A DNA stretch of 64,000 bases, from assembly GCF_022458985.1 (NCBI RefSeq), contig NC_061770.1, forward strand, positions 39,289,599 to 39,353,598. Reading direction: 5' to 3'. The DNA comes from Mugil cephalus. Taxonomy: Eukaryota > Chordata > Actinopteri > Mugiliformes > Mugilidae. The notes below the pieces were generated by a model, which searched no databases, was not told the origin of the DNA, and saw only the letters and a program-made list of their open reading frames with translations. Position numbers and translations under genes: made by a program. This document shows positions 32,566 to 43,369 of this stretch, piece by piece. Each line of letters starts with the position of its first letter. The stretch's first letter is position 1.

Positions 32566-34342
32566 ATGGCAGCAGCAGTCTTATCCACCACCAGAGGACT
32601 GGAGAGAGTCAGAACCTCCAAAAACCTCCTCCTCATCTTCTGTCTGCTGAGTCTGGTTTACGTTGCTAGTCCACAGTTCACCAAGGAGAAAATTGTACGT
32701 GATTTTTTTGTACTTTTACGCATTTATTTGTCCATGTGCAAAATCAAAATTGCTGCAGCTCTCCACAGCTAACCGCTTTCATACTTGTGTGATCTTTCTG
32801 GGAACTTTCAGGAAGTGATCAAGAAAGCCTTCAGGGCGTCAATAGAAAGTCTAAGGAGAGAGAAGGTGGGTCCCCCCAATAATCCATTCTTTTCTTTTAG
32901 AGTCGGTTGTGTGTCAAAGGAAAAAAAACAAAAAACATAAGGCATTTGATTTGTGCTGAAAGTTTTGTTTTCCTCATTCAGGCAGAGAACAAACTTCGAA
33001 CCGCAACTCTGTCAGAATTACTTGATTTGGCAGATTCATGCGACACCGAGGATCAGCTGGTAAATCAATTCTTGTTTTGTAGATGCAATTTAATTGTCAT
33101 GCACCCGTCTACGGCTGCCTAGAGCACAACATGAAAGTGACTCAACTTCCCCAAGTCCCAAGTAGCCACAAGTAGATTTTGGTTGGGAAATGACAATGGA
33201 AGTAACAAATGTATCCACAAACCAAGAATCTCCTAGTGAGGTAACCAAGACTTCAGGGTGGACCAAGGCCAAAATAACAACCAAACCATCTGTGAAATAA
33301 GGAAACTAAGCTCCAAAACAAAACAACAAAGGTTTACTTTCCTAACTAAGAGAAACAGGAGAAAACGAGCAAGACAAAATGGGAGTCCACCCCTAAAGGA
33401 CCTGACACAATCTCATCAAGTTCTGATAATTCAAAGCTGTGGCCGGTTGGGAGATGAGGAGGATGAGGGAAGCCAATCACAGGTTTGGTCTGGCCCTTTC
33501 TCCCAATCACCTCTCAGTTATGGCACAGTTCTATCTGCATGTGAGATGGGAGACAAAAAAAAAAAACACAGGGCACACATATAGCACACACACCAGACTT
33601 CTAATATGACCACAGCCATTACATTAATCCACTGCACTTGACGCAAACTGATGTAATGACATGCTCTTTCTTGGAAATTTCAGAAAATATTCAGAGAAAA
33701 GCTTCAGAGAGCTGCAGAACACGCAAGAATGCAGAAGGTGGGTTACTCAACTGTTCACATTTTGTTTGAGAGAGTCCGCTATGCACGTGGACAGTAGATA
33801 AAATAGTCAGTGAGAACTGCAAATCAGTCACATGTGGGAATAGCAGCTTGTACAGTTTATATCGTGGTCTGGGTTTTTCTAAGCCCAGATTCCGTGAGCG
33901 AGGCCCATTGGCTCCACTAAGCCAGATATAGTTGATTCAAACCTATTCTGCAGATTTGGACATTTGGCCGCCTTATCTAAGTCCTCAGAAGTGTGTATAT
34001 GCAAAGAAATGAACCGACAGGGGCTGCGTCTATGCTCCTAGAATCTTGGGCTGCAATACACATCCAATGTCTCCAATGCACAGCAAGTTTTAGGCTGAAG
34101 TTTTTGCCATGTGTTATGCCTGATGTGATGCAACGTAGCGGACTTAATGTGTCCTTTTCCTACATCAGGCACAGCAAAAGAACGGAATCACAACTGCCTC
34201 GTTCCCATATACTGAAAACTTAAAGCGGTTTGATTCCCTGGTGAACATGATGAAGACCATGCTTGGCAACTCTCCACCAATGAAAGAAGCCGTGGACATC
34301 TCGAGGCGTTTACTGGAGAAAAGCAAGATTTTTATAGATAGG
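32566..34342 (+). CDS. Member C: family protein with duplicated exon pair and a late frameshift, about 162 aa
   Basis: Coding exons are 32566-32694, 32812-32865, 32982-33059, 33684-33737 and 34169-34342, all phase 0. The signal peptide is MAAAVLSTTRGLERVRTSKN plus a hydrophobic core ending YVASPQ. The third and fourth coding exons look like a tandem copy of the usual short exon plus the start of the last exon: KIFREKLQRAAEHARMQK at 33,684 parallels the short exon at 32,812. The last exon has NSPPMKEAVDISRRLLEK, after which a run of five A (about 34,319-34,323) puts the frame off and a TAG follows at 34,340. With one A fewer the frame would continue to a TGA at 34,374 in family style. It is either a sequencing error or an early decay step. 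AATAAA lies at 34,556-34,561. Confidence 0.62.
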
Positions 34343-34559
34343 AGGATGAAAGTCGCTCATGCAGAAAAACTGTGAGAAATACTGAACTTACCAGTTTGTG
34401 CCAATTGTAGTTTCTGTGCTTGTTATGAAATGACAGTGAAAGTCATGATTTCTTCAACCAATTTTTTTTTTTTTTGTTCGCCTGTTTCTGAATGACGCAA
34501 GATGAAGCTCTAGCTAACCAGGACCATAAACATGGTATACAAGCAACTTCTTGGAAATA

Positions 34560-35700
34560 AATACATTTTTACATCCAGCTCATGTAAAGAAATATACTAA
34601 GACTTTGTGCTTTTACTGTTAATCAAATACATGTAATCTTTTATTATTATTATTTTATTTAATCCTGGCATATTGGTTAATTGTATAACTGAGACTTTGC
34701 ACATGAAATTAATAAAGTATGCAACACGATCAAAATCAATACGTATGATATGTCTTTGTAGCAGTCTTAAATACCAAACTTAGACACAGTGACGTGCACT
34801 GTCTGTGACAACAATACCAGAACTGAATAAAGATAATAAAGTAGTTGCTCTGAGTGATTCTGACTGATGTCTCCTGACTATATGTACATGTCCTCCATCC
34901 TCTATGTGTGCTATCTTTTTTGTTTTGTTGAAAATTTTCCAAAATCGAAACACATCAGTGTTTAATTCAATCCAGTTTAACAGCACCACAAACTACTTCC
35001 TCCACAGCAGACGTCTGTGAAATCAGCTCACGGGACTTTACAGGATGAATATATATGTTAATTATTACGTCCCCAGGAGGAGTCCAGGGGAGGAGGGTGG
35101 TATAACAGTAAAATGTGATACATGATGCACTGGAGCAAACTAAAGTAGGCTCATACAAAACTGAAACTGGTGCCATTACACACAGTAATGTGTGCCATAC
35201 AGTGGTTTCACAAAAGCTGACAGTGGGCACACAAACACTTTTTTTCTGCAGAAATGCACTTTCTATATTATGCAGGATTTGTTGTATACGCTGTATTGTG
35301 TGTGCTGTTTTAAGTCTTTGTGTGTCTGTTGTTTTGTGCAACGTTTTACCATCAGTTGAACATTCATGAAGCAGTAATGGAGGGGATGTAATGTAATTGT
35401 AATTGCGTATTTGTCACCATTTGCCATAATTCATCACCTCCCACTAACTCTAAAATGGTTTCATGAGAAACACTGAATATAAACCACCCGTTTAAATATT
35501 TATCTTCTATCTTCTCGGACAGAAGCAAACATCTGGCTGGTGTCTGACCCATCAAATGTCCTAAAAATGCATTGAATAGCAAATATCTTTAATTTACACA
35601 TTTCCACTCTTTGGGACAAATAAAATAATTATCGTAACTCATCTTAAGTACTTTAATATTCCCAGTTGTCAGGTTACATAACCTATAAGGAGGAACTATT
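34560..35700. other. Intergenic between members C and D
   Basis: A second AATAAAG lies near 34,711, and AT-rich sequence follows. Short frames on both strands are unconvincing. No repeat family was recognised. Confidence 0.4.
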
Positions 35701-35711
35701 TATCTCTAAAG

Positions 35712-35846
35712 GAAAGTGAAAGCAAAGCTCACACACGTGATCAGTAACATGAGCTTTGTGTCAACGTATAAAACGTTTGTCATGTGTCATCTTTGCACAT
35801 TCACATTCACCGCCTGCCAGCAGCTGTCCTTCCAGTCACCCAGCAG
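35712..35846 (+). promoter_or_regulatory. Promoter and non-coding exon 1 of member D
   Basis: GAAAGTGAAAGC at 35,712-35,723 matches GAAANNGAAA. CACGTGATCAGTAACATGAG follows at about 35,735, and the TATA box TATAAAA is at 35,767-35,773. GTCATGTGTCATC near the presumed start is shared by other members. The exon ends ACCCAGCAG at 35,846. Confidence 0.6.
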
Positions 35847-35990
35847 GTAAGATCACCAACACTGAACGTTAAGATGACTGTAGACTACTGAACACATTTA
35901 AACATCACATTTTACTTCAACAATCCTATATAAAGAAGTGCTTATTTAGGTTTGCTTTGTGTTTTCTGTCAGGTTGTAGTTACAGCTGTG

Positions 35991-36731
35991 ATGATGGCAG
36001 CAGCAGTCTTTCCCACCACCAGAGGACTGACAAGAGCAACAACCTCCAAAAAAGGACTCGTCCTCGTCCTCTCTCTGCTGAGTCTGGTTCACGTCGCAAG
36101 TTCACTGGTGGACCAGCACACACTGGTACTTTGTTTCTTGATCTACATTTGGGATCACTACAATTACACAGACTGACTCTTTTAATTTAGCAAGTAATCA
36201 CAGTGAAACATACAGATAAGGTTGTTCCTGATATTTTATCTTGTTACATTAGTAATCATAACACCAGGATCCACATGAAATTAACTGTTGTCTCTATTTC
36301 TAAAGCGAGAAATGAAAGTCAACCTTCAGGCACTGGAGGAAGAAGTAGCAAGAAAGAAGGTGAGTCAGTTGGTTTAACTTGGGGTGTGTTGTATAAAGGT
36401 AGTGCACAAGTATTTATAAGAGGAGAACACTGACTTGGTTTTGCATTTCCTCCAGGTCAACCACGCCTTAGACAAATCCTTTGTGTCAGAGATGGTGGAT
36501 GACGTCTGTAGCATAATGGACGCTTTGAACAAAGCAGTCACCAACCTTATGCCTGATTTTACACCAATGCCGCAGTTTATTGAGGAGGCTAAGGGCGTCT
36601 TGCAGGAAATGAACACTTTCTTCGCTAAAATGTACGAGGAAGAAGCTGCAGAAATCAGGGACAATGAAGAGAAACTGAGAGGACTGAAGGAGAGGATAAG
36701 GTCTCTGGAGGAGCGTCGTAGTGAACTGTAA
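35991..36731 (+). CDS. Member D: secreted helix-rich protein, 154 aa
   Basis: Coding exons are 35991-36125, 36306-36359 and 36456-36731, all phase 0. Two adjacent ATGs (35,991 and 35,994) could start it; the second aligns with its sisters. The signal peptide has the long N-region (AAAVFPTTRGLTRATTSKKG) and core LVLVLSLLSLVHVASS. The short exon is REMKVNLQALEEEVARKK. The last exon encodes a helix with one cysteine (DDVCSIMDALNK), a proline break (MPDFTPMPQF) and a strongly charged C-terminal coiled coil (EIRDNEEKLRGLKERIRSLE). AATAAA lies at 36,844-36,849. It is the most diverged of the intact copies at the C-terminus. Confidence 0.78.
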
Positions 36732-36869
36732 CATGTTTGTCTCTGTCTCTGGTTTTATATCTGCTGTATCTATAAAGCTCCTCTCTTTTTACTCGGTAGA
36801 TTATTTTTTCTTTTCTTAAATGGACCTGAAGTCTTAAACTTAAAATAAACTTTTTAAAAACTCTTCTCA

Positions 36870-37985
36870 ACTACTGTTGGTACTAGTTTTCTGAAAATTA
36901 GTCTCTATTTTGTTTGTTTAAAATTATACAACCATATGACAGAAACGTTGCTGAGCTACCTGTCAGTGATATTATTAAAATTGATCACTCTGTCTGTAAA
37001 TACAGAAATCAAATAGTGAATAAGTTTGCTGTCACCATTTTTTGTTGAACCTGGACAGACTTGATTGTATTTATTAACCATTCAACTGTTCAACCAAGCA
37101 AATAAATCCTAATATCAGAAACAGCGTTGATCCTTCTCTATTTCTTTGTAGTTTCTGGTAAAATCCTCAACCGTATGTTTTTCCAACTTTATTGACTGTG
37201 ACGTGAAAACTTTCTAGCTCTGAGTTCTATGTATTTTGAGGCGTATTTACTTTGGTTTTCTTTATATGAACCGTTTTCCTCAACTTTCCTTTAGGCATAC
37301 TTTAATGTTACCAGACCACTGCCGAATAAATGTCAGCAAAAGAAAAGGAGGGTTTAGTTTTAGGGTTGAGAAGATTTGCAAGAGTCACAACTTCAGTGCA
37401 AAAGTAAAAAAACAAAAAAACTCTTTGGCTTTTGTGAGTCTGCATACAAATATTCCTTGTGAAATAAAATGCCTCGTATGTGCCATCCCGTCGTTAAAGC
37501 CAGAGGAGAAAGAAAAACTTAGATACCTGCTAATTATAGTAGAAATGTCTTCTGATGAGTTACCTATCTCATCTTTTACAACCGCTTAGTCCTCACTAGG
37601 GTCGCGGGGATGTCTGGACACTATTCCAGCTGGCATCGGGCGAGGCGGGGTACACCCTGGACAGGTCGCCAGCTGATCGCAGGGCTAACACAGACAAACA
37701 ACCATTCACACTCACACTAACACCTAGGGTCAATTTACAATCACGCTAACGAGCATGTCTTTGGAGGTGGGAGGAAAAACAGGGAAAACATGCAAACTCC
37801 ACGTAGAAAAGCCCGAGCTGGACTCAAACAAATTAGATCTTGCTTCCCAACTTTTGGCCTGCACACACACACATTTTCAAAACCTACTCAATGATCATTT
37901 TAGTGGGGTAGAGGGGAGGGGCCTCTGTGGAGTCGTGAAGACCTTGTACTAATTTTCATGTTTATCGAGTTGTTCCTAAAGCATT

Positions 37986-38016
<31 letters not shown>

Positions 38017-38235
38017 GTCAGGCTGCATCCTCCTGGAGATGGCTGTGTCATTGCCGTGAGGTGGGGGCGCCTGGTCTGGTCTAACATCCACAGCCACGTG
38101 AATGTCAGGTCCACACATTTCTCAGAAGAACACTGTCACAAGATGGTCAGCGTTACTCACTTCTCCAGTTAGTGGTCATAATGTTATGCCTGATCAGTTC
38201 CCATACATGTTCCAATAAAGCAGACCAATTTATTT
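36870..38235. other. Intergenic with an inverted SINE-like copy
   Basis: A SINE-like repeat lies on the - strand at about 37,568-37,832. A TG microsatellite lies at 37,986-38,011. No gene is seen. Confidence 0.5.
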
Positions 38236-38241
38236 GAAAAC

Positions 38242-38398
38242 GGAAGCGAAAGGACTGCCCACACATGTGACCTACACATGTGCAATACCACACTGCTGTG
38301 GCATGAGTGACCACTCTGTACAAAACTTCTGTCATGTGTCGTCTTGTCTCATTTTCGTTCGCCGCCTGCCAGCAACTCTTCTTCCTTTCACCCAGCAG
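38242..38398 (+). promoter_or_regulatory. Promoter and non-coding exon 1 of member E
   Basis: GGAAGCGAAAGG lies at 38,242-38,253, an IRF-like variant. The TATA position reads GTACAAAAC (about 38,317), a weakened box. GTCATGTGTCGTC follows. The exon ends ACCCAGCAG at 38,398. A near copy of this promoter sits at 54,013 (member K). Confidence 0.5.
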
Positions 38399-38513
38399 GT
38401 AAGATAACTAACAAGAAGATAGTTACGCTGAATGCATGTCAATAGTAACAATTATATATATATATATATATATATGTTTTGAATTTTCTGTCTGTGTTGT
38501 AGTTTCAGTCCTG

Positions 38514-39275
38514 ATGGCAGCATCAGTGTCACCCAGCAGCAGAGGACTGGCTACAGTCAGAACCTCCAAAGGTCTCTTCCTCATCCTCTCTCTGCTCTGC
38601 CTGGTTTGCATGGGCAGTTCACAAAGTTATAAAAAGGACAAAGTGGTACATCGTTTCTTTCTTCGTCCCGTTTTAAGATTTGCGCAAATCGGCCATCATG
38701 GGCTCATTAACTGCTGGAGTCTCATTCATGTTCAGTTGTTGATGTAATGACAGGACATCCGTCATACTCACATGATCTTTCTGGACAATTTCAGAAAATT
38801 CTCGAGAAGCAAATGCAACATGCAACAGAAATACTAAATAAACTGAAGGTGGGTCAGTCAGCAATACATATTTCATATGTCTGTATTTGCAAAAGTATGA
38901 CTTTTAACATCAGATTTGAGATGAATATGCTGTGGAACTCTAGGATACGTATACAACATGATGTAACAATGAATTTACTGCGTGCTAAAAGCTTTGTTTT
39001 TCCTCCTTCAGGCAGCTCTAGAGCAGAGAGTTGCAGCTGACTCAAAATCTTATGACGATGAGAGAACGCAGCTCGCTTTGTTGGAGGACCTGCTGGAGGA
39101 AGTGTCTGACGAGATTCCGCCAGTGTTGAAATTGTTGGATGTCACCAAAAAGTTTTTTAAGAAAAGCAAGGCATTCGAAGACCAGGAGACGGAGAGGCTC
39201 GCTGCACGAATCGAGAAATATGAAAAACAAATGGAAGAAGCGAGGAACTTAATGCAGTTCTTAGAGAACATGTAG
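38514..39275 (+). CDS. Member E: secreted helix-rich protein, 149 aa
   Basis: Coding exons are 38514-38645, 38795-38848 and 39012-39275, all phase 0. The signal exon reads MAASVSPSSRGLATVRTSKG followed by a hydrophobic core and SSQSYKKDKV. The short exon is KILEKQMQHATEILNKLK. The last exon contains LLEEVSDEIPPVLKLLDV and a tail EKYEKQMEEARNLMQFLENM that fits an amphipathic coiled coil. The mature part has no cysteine. AATAAA lies at 39,425-39,430. A TA microsatellite fills intron 1 (38,454-38,475). Fragment K at 54,013 is a decayed copy of this gene. Confidence 0.78.
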
Positions 39276-39469
39276 CTTTCACGGCTGAACGGTGTCGACC
39301 TTCTAGCATGTTTCTGAACGACTCGCAACTGAACTTTATTAAACATGTTCCGGTCTCAAGAACATTTAAGTTTGTGTTACGATTTTACCATTGTTTTTGC
39401 TTTTAAAGACAATAGTGTGATGTCAATAAAGACAAAATACCAATCCACCCGTAGTCTCCGACTAATGTG

Positions 39470-40818
39470 TATGGTGATCAGATGGTGTGAGATGATGGTG
39501 TGGTTATAAAACCAGGATTTATAGCAGTACAGAGAGACTCCTGGTTGTCACGTATTCTCACTGGGCTACGTTTCAGACACTCTCATGCTTGTTGCTGTTA
39601 TCTGGGACCTCACATGGCAAATATGGAAATGAAAATAGGTTCATCACGGATTTGGATGCATTCAAATTCACATGCAAATGAACAGAAAGTAGGAAACTAA
39701 CAGAGGGAAGTCACCGGGAGCCGAGACTCCGTTTACAGTCTCATCATTGTTTGTGTTGACATTCATACACTTTGAATTTGACCATTTGAATAAATACTTC
39801 CATTAAGGCAACACCTGTCCTCATCATTCACATCCAGGAATGAAGCAGCTGTGAGAGAATTTTTTTTTCTAATAAATAAATAGTGAGGTGCACGATATAA
39901 GAGCTGCAGCCATGAACTTAAGAACTGCAGACTATCAGGCTCCAACACAAAGGTTTGGACACACAGATTCAGGCGAACACACAGTCTGTTCGTTCAATAC
40001 AAAACCAGAAACCGGATAGGCAGGTCTGGCAAAAAGAGGGAGGGAAACACAGCTTATATACCCGAGGTGGAGGGAGACAACAAGACACAGGTGGGACGCA
40101 TAAGGGCAGGCAGTTCAGTCACAAGGGCGGGAAATTGGACAGAAAGATGGAGATGAGACTGGACTTGAGAATAAAACAGGAAGTGACAGGAACACAAGTA
40201 CAATGTGGGTCCTGACACTGAGCTTTATTTGCATTATGAATAATGCACACTGTGAATATAAGGAATCATTCTTCAGATCTTTATAATTTATCACAAATAT
40301 TGCAAATGTATGCAATTGGGTCATTAGGAGCTTCCTTTTTATTTCATGACTGTTAGACAGTTCAGTTGTTAAAAATAAAGTTACGATATGATTTATAAGT
40401 GTTTGTGCTCACACACACTTTATTTGTGTTTGAATGCATTCCAAATAAACACATAAACATTCACATATTGTTTTATTTCTTTATTAAGACAACAGGACAA
40501 TATGGTCTATTTAAACTACATTACCCAGCAGCAGTCCCTGCCAAGCTGTTTCCAAGCTATTATTCACAGCAGCATCACCACACACACAAGTCACAGACAA
40601 TGACTGATGAAACGGAAAAAGCTAGAAGTGACAGAATGGCCCGTATCTTTTTCTTTACCAGTACAGGATTATTTGTGCAGTAACATTGGACCTGCTCCTC
40701 CTATAATAGTTTAATTTGCAGTTACTTATTGGGAAAAGAAGAAAAATATTTTCGATGCAAATAAAATCAATAATTTCAAATTCCAAATCAGACATCAGAT
40801 GGAAATTATTATTTCCAA
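39470..40818. other. Intergenic between convergent members E and F
   Basis: The stretch at 39,640-39,730 (GCATTCAAATTCACATGCAA) recurs at 46,780-46,890 and 55,650-55,740, so it belongs to the duplicated family units. 40,215-40,480 is the 3' flank of F, seen again in part at 31,425 and 46,430. No gene is seen. Confidence 0.5.
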
Positions 40819-41574
40819 TTATAGTTCAGTGCGATGCTTCTCTTTTTCTCTCAATTTGATTAATTTCTCCAACTCTCTCAGCTCTTCTTCCTCGTAGAGT
40901 ATTTGTGCAGACAAGCTCTCCATCTTGCTGTCTGTGTAATTCTTGGCGCCCTCCAAGAAGCGCTCTATAGCCTTCAGCAGGCCTGACATCGGCGGAAACT
41001 CCTCAATAAATTCCTCCACTAGTTCTACAACAGGATCAAACAGCTCCATGGCGTCGTCAAATACTTTGGAGATACGAGCGGCTTTGTTCTCGTGCTCTGC
41101 CTGATGGAAGAGAGAAACACTTTTAGCAAACATTACATTTACTCTGACGTTATTTTGTACTTAGTGCAGATCCTGATGTTTTTAAATGAAATAATCCACA
41201 CACACAACAGACTCTCAGGCAACATGCAAACAAACTGAATATGAAATGAAGAATATTTGTATACTGGCTTGGCCTACCTTCATTCTCTTTAGCGCCTCTG
41301 CTTTTTTCAGATAGCGTTCCTTTAGTATTTCCTAAAATTTCCCAGACAGATCATGTAAGTGTGATAACTGCAGTAGCATTGCATCTAAACTGTAAATTAA
41401 GGACATTTCAAGTAGTAATTGCTTTGTATCAAAAAAGAAGATTAATAACTAATAACGTACCAGTTCATCGTTACTTGTGTGTGAAGTTGCGACGTAAACC
41501 AGACAGAGCAGAGAGGTGATGAGGAGGAGGCGTTTGGAGGTTCCTCTGCTGCTGGGTGGCACTGATGCTGCCAT
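40819..41574 (-). CDS. Member F: secreted helix-rich protein, 149 aa
   Basis: On the - strand the coding exons are 41574-41461, 41331-41278 and 41100-40819, all phase 0. The signal exon is shorter than in its sisters: MAASVPPSSRGTSKRLLLIT, lacking the LATVR block, then SLLCLVYVATSH and SNDEL. The short exon is EILKERYLKKAEALKRMK. The last exon reads VVELVEEFIEEFPPMSGL, then GAKNYTDSKMESLSAQ, and ends with a Lys/Glu-rich coiled coil. No cysteine remains after cleavage. It is the first - strand member and is convergent with E. Confidence 0.77.
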
Positions 41575-41737
41575 CACAACCGTAACTACAAATACCACCA
41601 ACTGTAAACTTGATAAATTAAAAAAAAAAAAAAAAAACTAAAATTAAAAACCAACATGGTCAATGAAGAATTCAGCAGATACTTTGATTTATGAAGTGGT
41701 GATGTATTGTTTAGATTTTCAGACTGAGTGAACTTAC

Positions 41738-41874
41738 CTGCTGGATGAATGGAAGGAGCTGCTGCTGCTGCTGCTCAGGTGGTGAATGAGACAAATGTTT
41801 TGAACTCTCCTGCTCCTGCAAATGACGTGTAGCAGGTGTCTGTTCACATTCACTTTGACAGAAGTGAAAGTGAA
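41738..41874 (-). promoter_or_regulatory. Promoter and non-coding exon 1 of member F
   Basis: On the - strand the non-coding exon ends CCAGCAG at 41,738 before GTAAG. The upstream flank carries GAAGTGAAAGTGAA (41,861-41,874, + orientation), an IRF-type repeat. No good TATA box is seen (TTCAAAAC at about 41,797). A CAG/CTG run of five units lies inside the exon. Confidence 0.45.
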
Positions 41875-42454
41875 TGCTCGACTAGCCGGTTAGGCTAGGT
41901 TCAGAAGTAAAATATGTTCAACCGGTTAACACAGTGGCAACCACCACTGATATTCAAGTCATGAATGTATTCTTAGGTTGTTAAATGAGATAAGATGAGA
42001 GAAAGCTCATTATCTGTCATCTGTCTTTCACAGACTCATATAAACATGAAATCAAATAAATGAAATAAAATCGCCTTCAACAAAAAGGAGAGGCTGTTAA
42101 CAGCAGCATGAGTCTATTTATGTTTACTACGGGTGGTTATTGCAGAAGGAATTAAAGATTTTTTTTTAAAAGATGTCAAGGCCGGTGGAACCTTATAGTG
42201 TTTAGATAAGATAAGATGAGTTTATTTGGGGAGGGACGGTGCACATTGATAAACAACAATATGGGAGAATACTGTTAATATGCTGGATTATGGTGGAGTT
42301 AATTTGCATCCGTAGTCTCTAATCAGTAAATAAAATCAATGAAAATACAGATGACAGTGCTCTACACAGCCACTCACAGTTTGCCTGATGGCAGCATCTA
42401 AAGCACTGGTGGAGGAGGTGAGAGGGGTCTTTTGAGATCAGGATGGTCACAGAC

Positions 42455-42815
42455 CGCTGTACAGTTCTGAAAGGAAGACGGGGTGTTGTGGTGCTCCAGT
42501 GATTGTGTTGGCTTGGTTAACTCCACAGGTGAGTTTTGTTGAGTGAGTTAAAATATTGACATTGAAGGTCCTTAGCTTCATCAGCAAGTGGAGGCGTTGT
42601 TTAGTTGTTTGTTTTGTTTGCTGAGTGGTTTTAAAAGGGTAATTACTGACTCTCTTCTGCCCCCACGACACAGCTCCTTTGTTTTGGAGACATTTAACTG
42701 AGCTGGTTGGGTCCAGGTTTTCACCTTCCTGCTGGTGTCAGGAGTCAGGTGAGCCACCAGGACCACGTCATCGTCATATTTAAAAAGGTTAATTCCCCGA
42801 CTGTCACAGGTGATG
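42455..42815 (-). mobile_element. LINE reverse-transcriptase fragment
   Basis: The - strand reads LFKYDDDVVLVAHL, then KVKTWTQPAQLNVSKTKELC, the YADD-box region of the same kind of fish LINE seen at 25,255. A second copy lies at 63,150-63,425 and a short one at about 56,290-56,335. All are 5'- and 3'-truncated. Confidence 0.65.
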
Positions 42816-43204
42816 GTGAAAAGAGGAGATAAAACACCATGCTGACAATAACAGAAGTGTGTACGTGCAAATGAAGATCGTCCTCCTGTCTGACCTTGAG
42901 CTTCATTTGCAAGTTCGTCTCTTGCAAATTAGGTGCATGGACCGCACAAAGTTGACAAGAAAGATTTCACAAAACCACCACAGTAGAAAAACACACAGAT
43001 GGTATAAAGCACAGTAAAAAAACAAAAAAAAAAACAAAAAACACAACATTTGTTATTATCATCATAGATATGGTAGAATCCTTTTGTATCAGCTGTAACA
43101 TAATATTTTCTATTTGGTGTTTTGTTTTGTTTACAGTGATATATATGTATATACAATACTCAATACTGCTATACTTAATACTATAATAATGTTATTGTAT
43201 TTGT

Positions 43205-43365
43205 ATTTATTTACTTGCTTTCTCTCTGGGGGCCCTGTAAGACTAGAAAGCACTGAGGGGACCAAGGGACATACTGACCTCCAGGGACTGGAGGCTCTTT
43301 TGATGGGACCGCCCTCTACTGGCCAGGTTGGGGAGTGTCCCAGATCCACAAAATGAATAAATAGC
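43205..43365. repeat. Dispersed repeat shared with 56,335-56,480
   Basis: Both copies run from GGGGGCCCTGTAAGACTAGA to GATCCACAAAATGAATAAA. In each case the block lies just after a LINE fragment, so it may be part of the same element's 3' region or of a larger duplicated segment. Confidence 0.6.
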
Positions 43366-43369
43366 TAGA

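Noticed and set aside
33258-33584. 108-codon + strand frame in an intron of member C
   Set aside because: Lys/Arg-rich with no motif; the segment looks like inserted non-coding sequence between the duplicated exons.
34967-35341. 124-codon - strand frame between members C and D
   Set aside because: No motif, no homologous copy in the window, and scattered cysteines and low-complexity stretches give no family signal.
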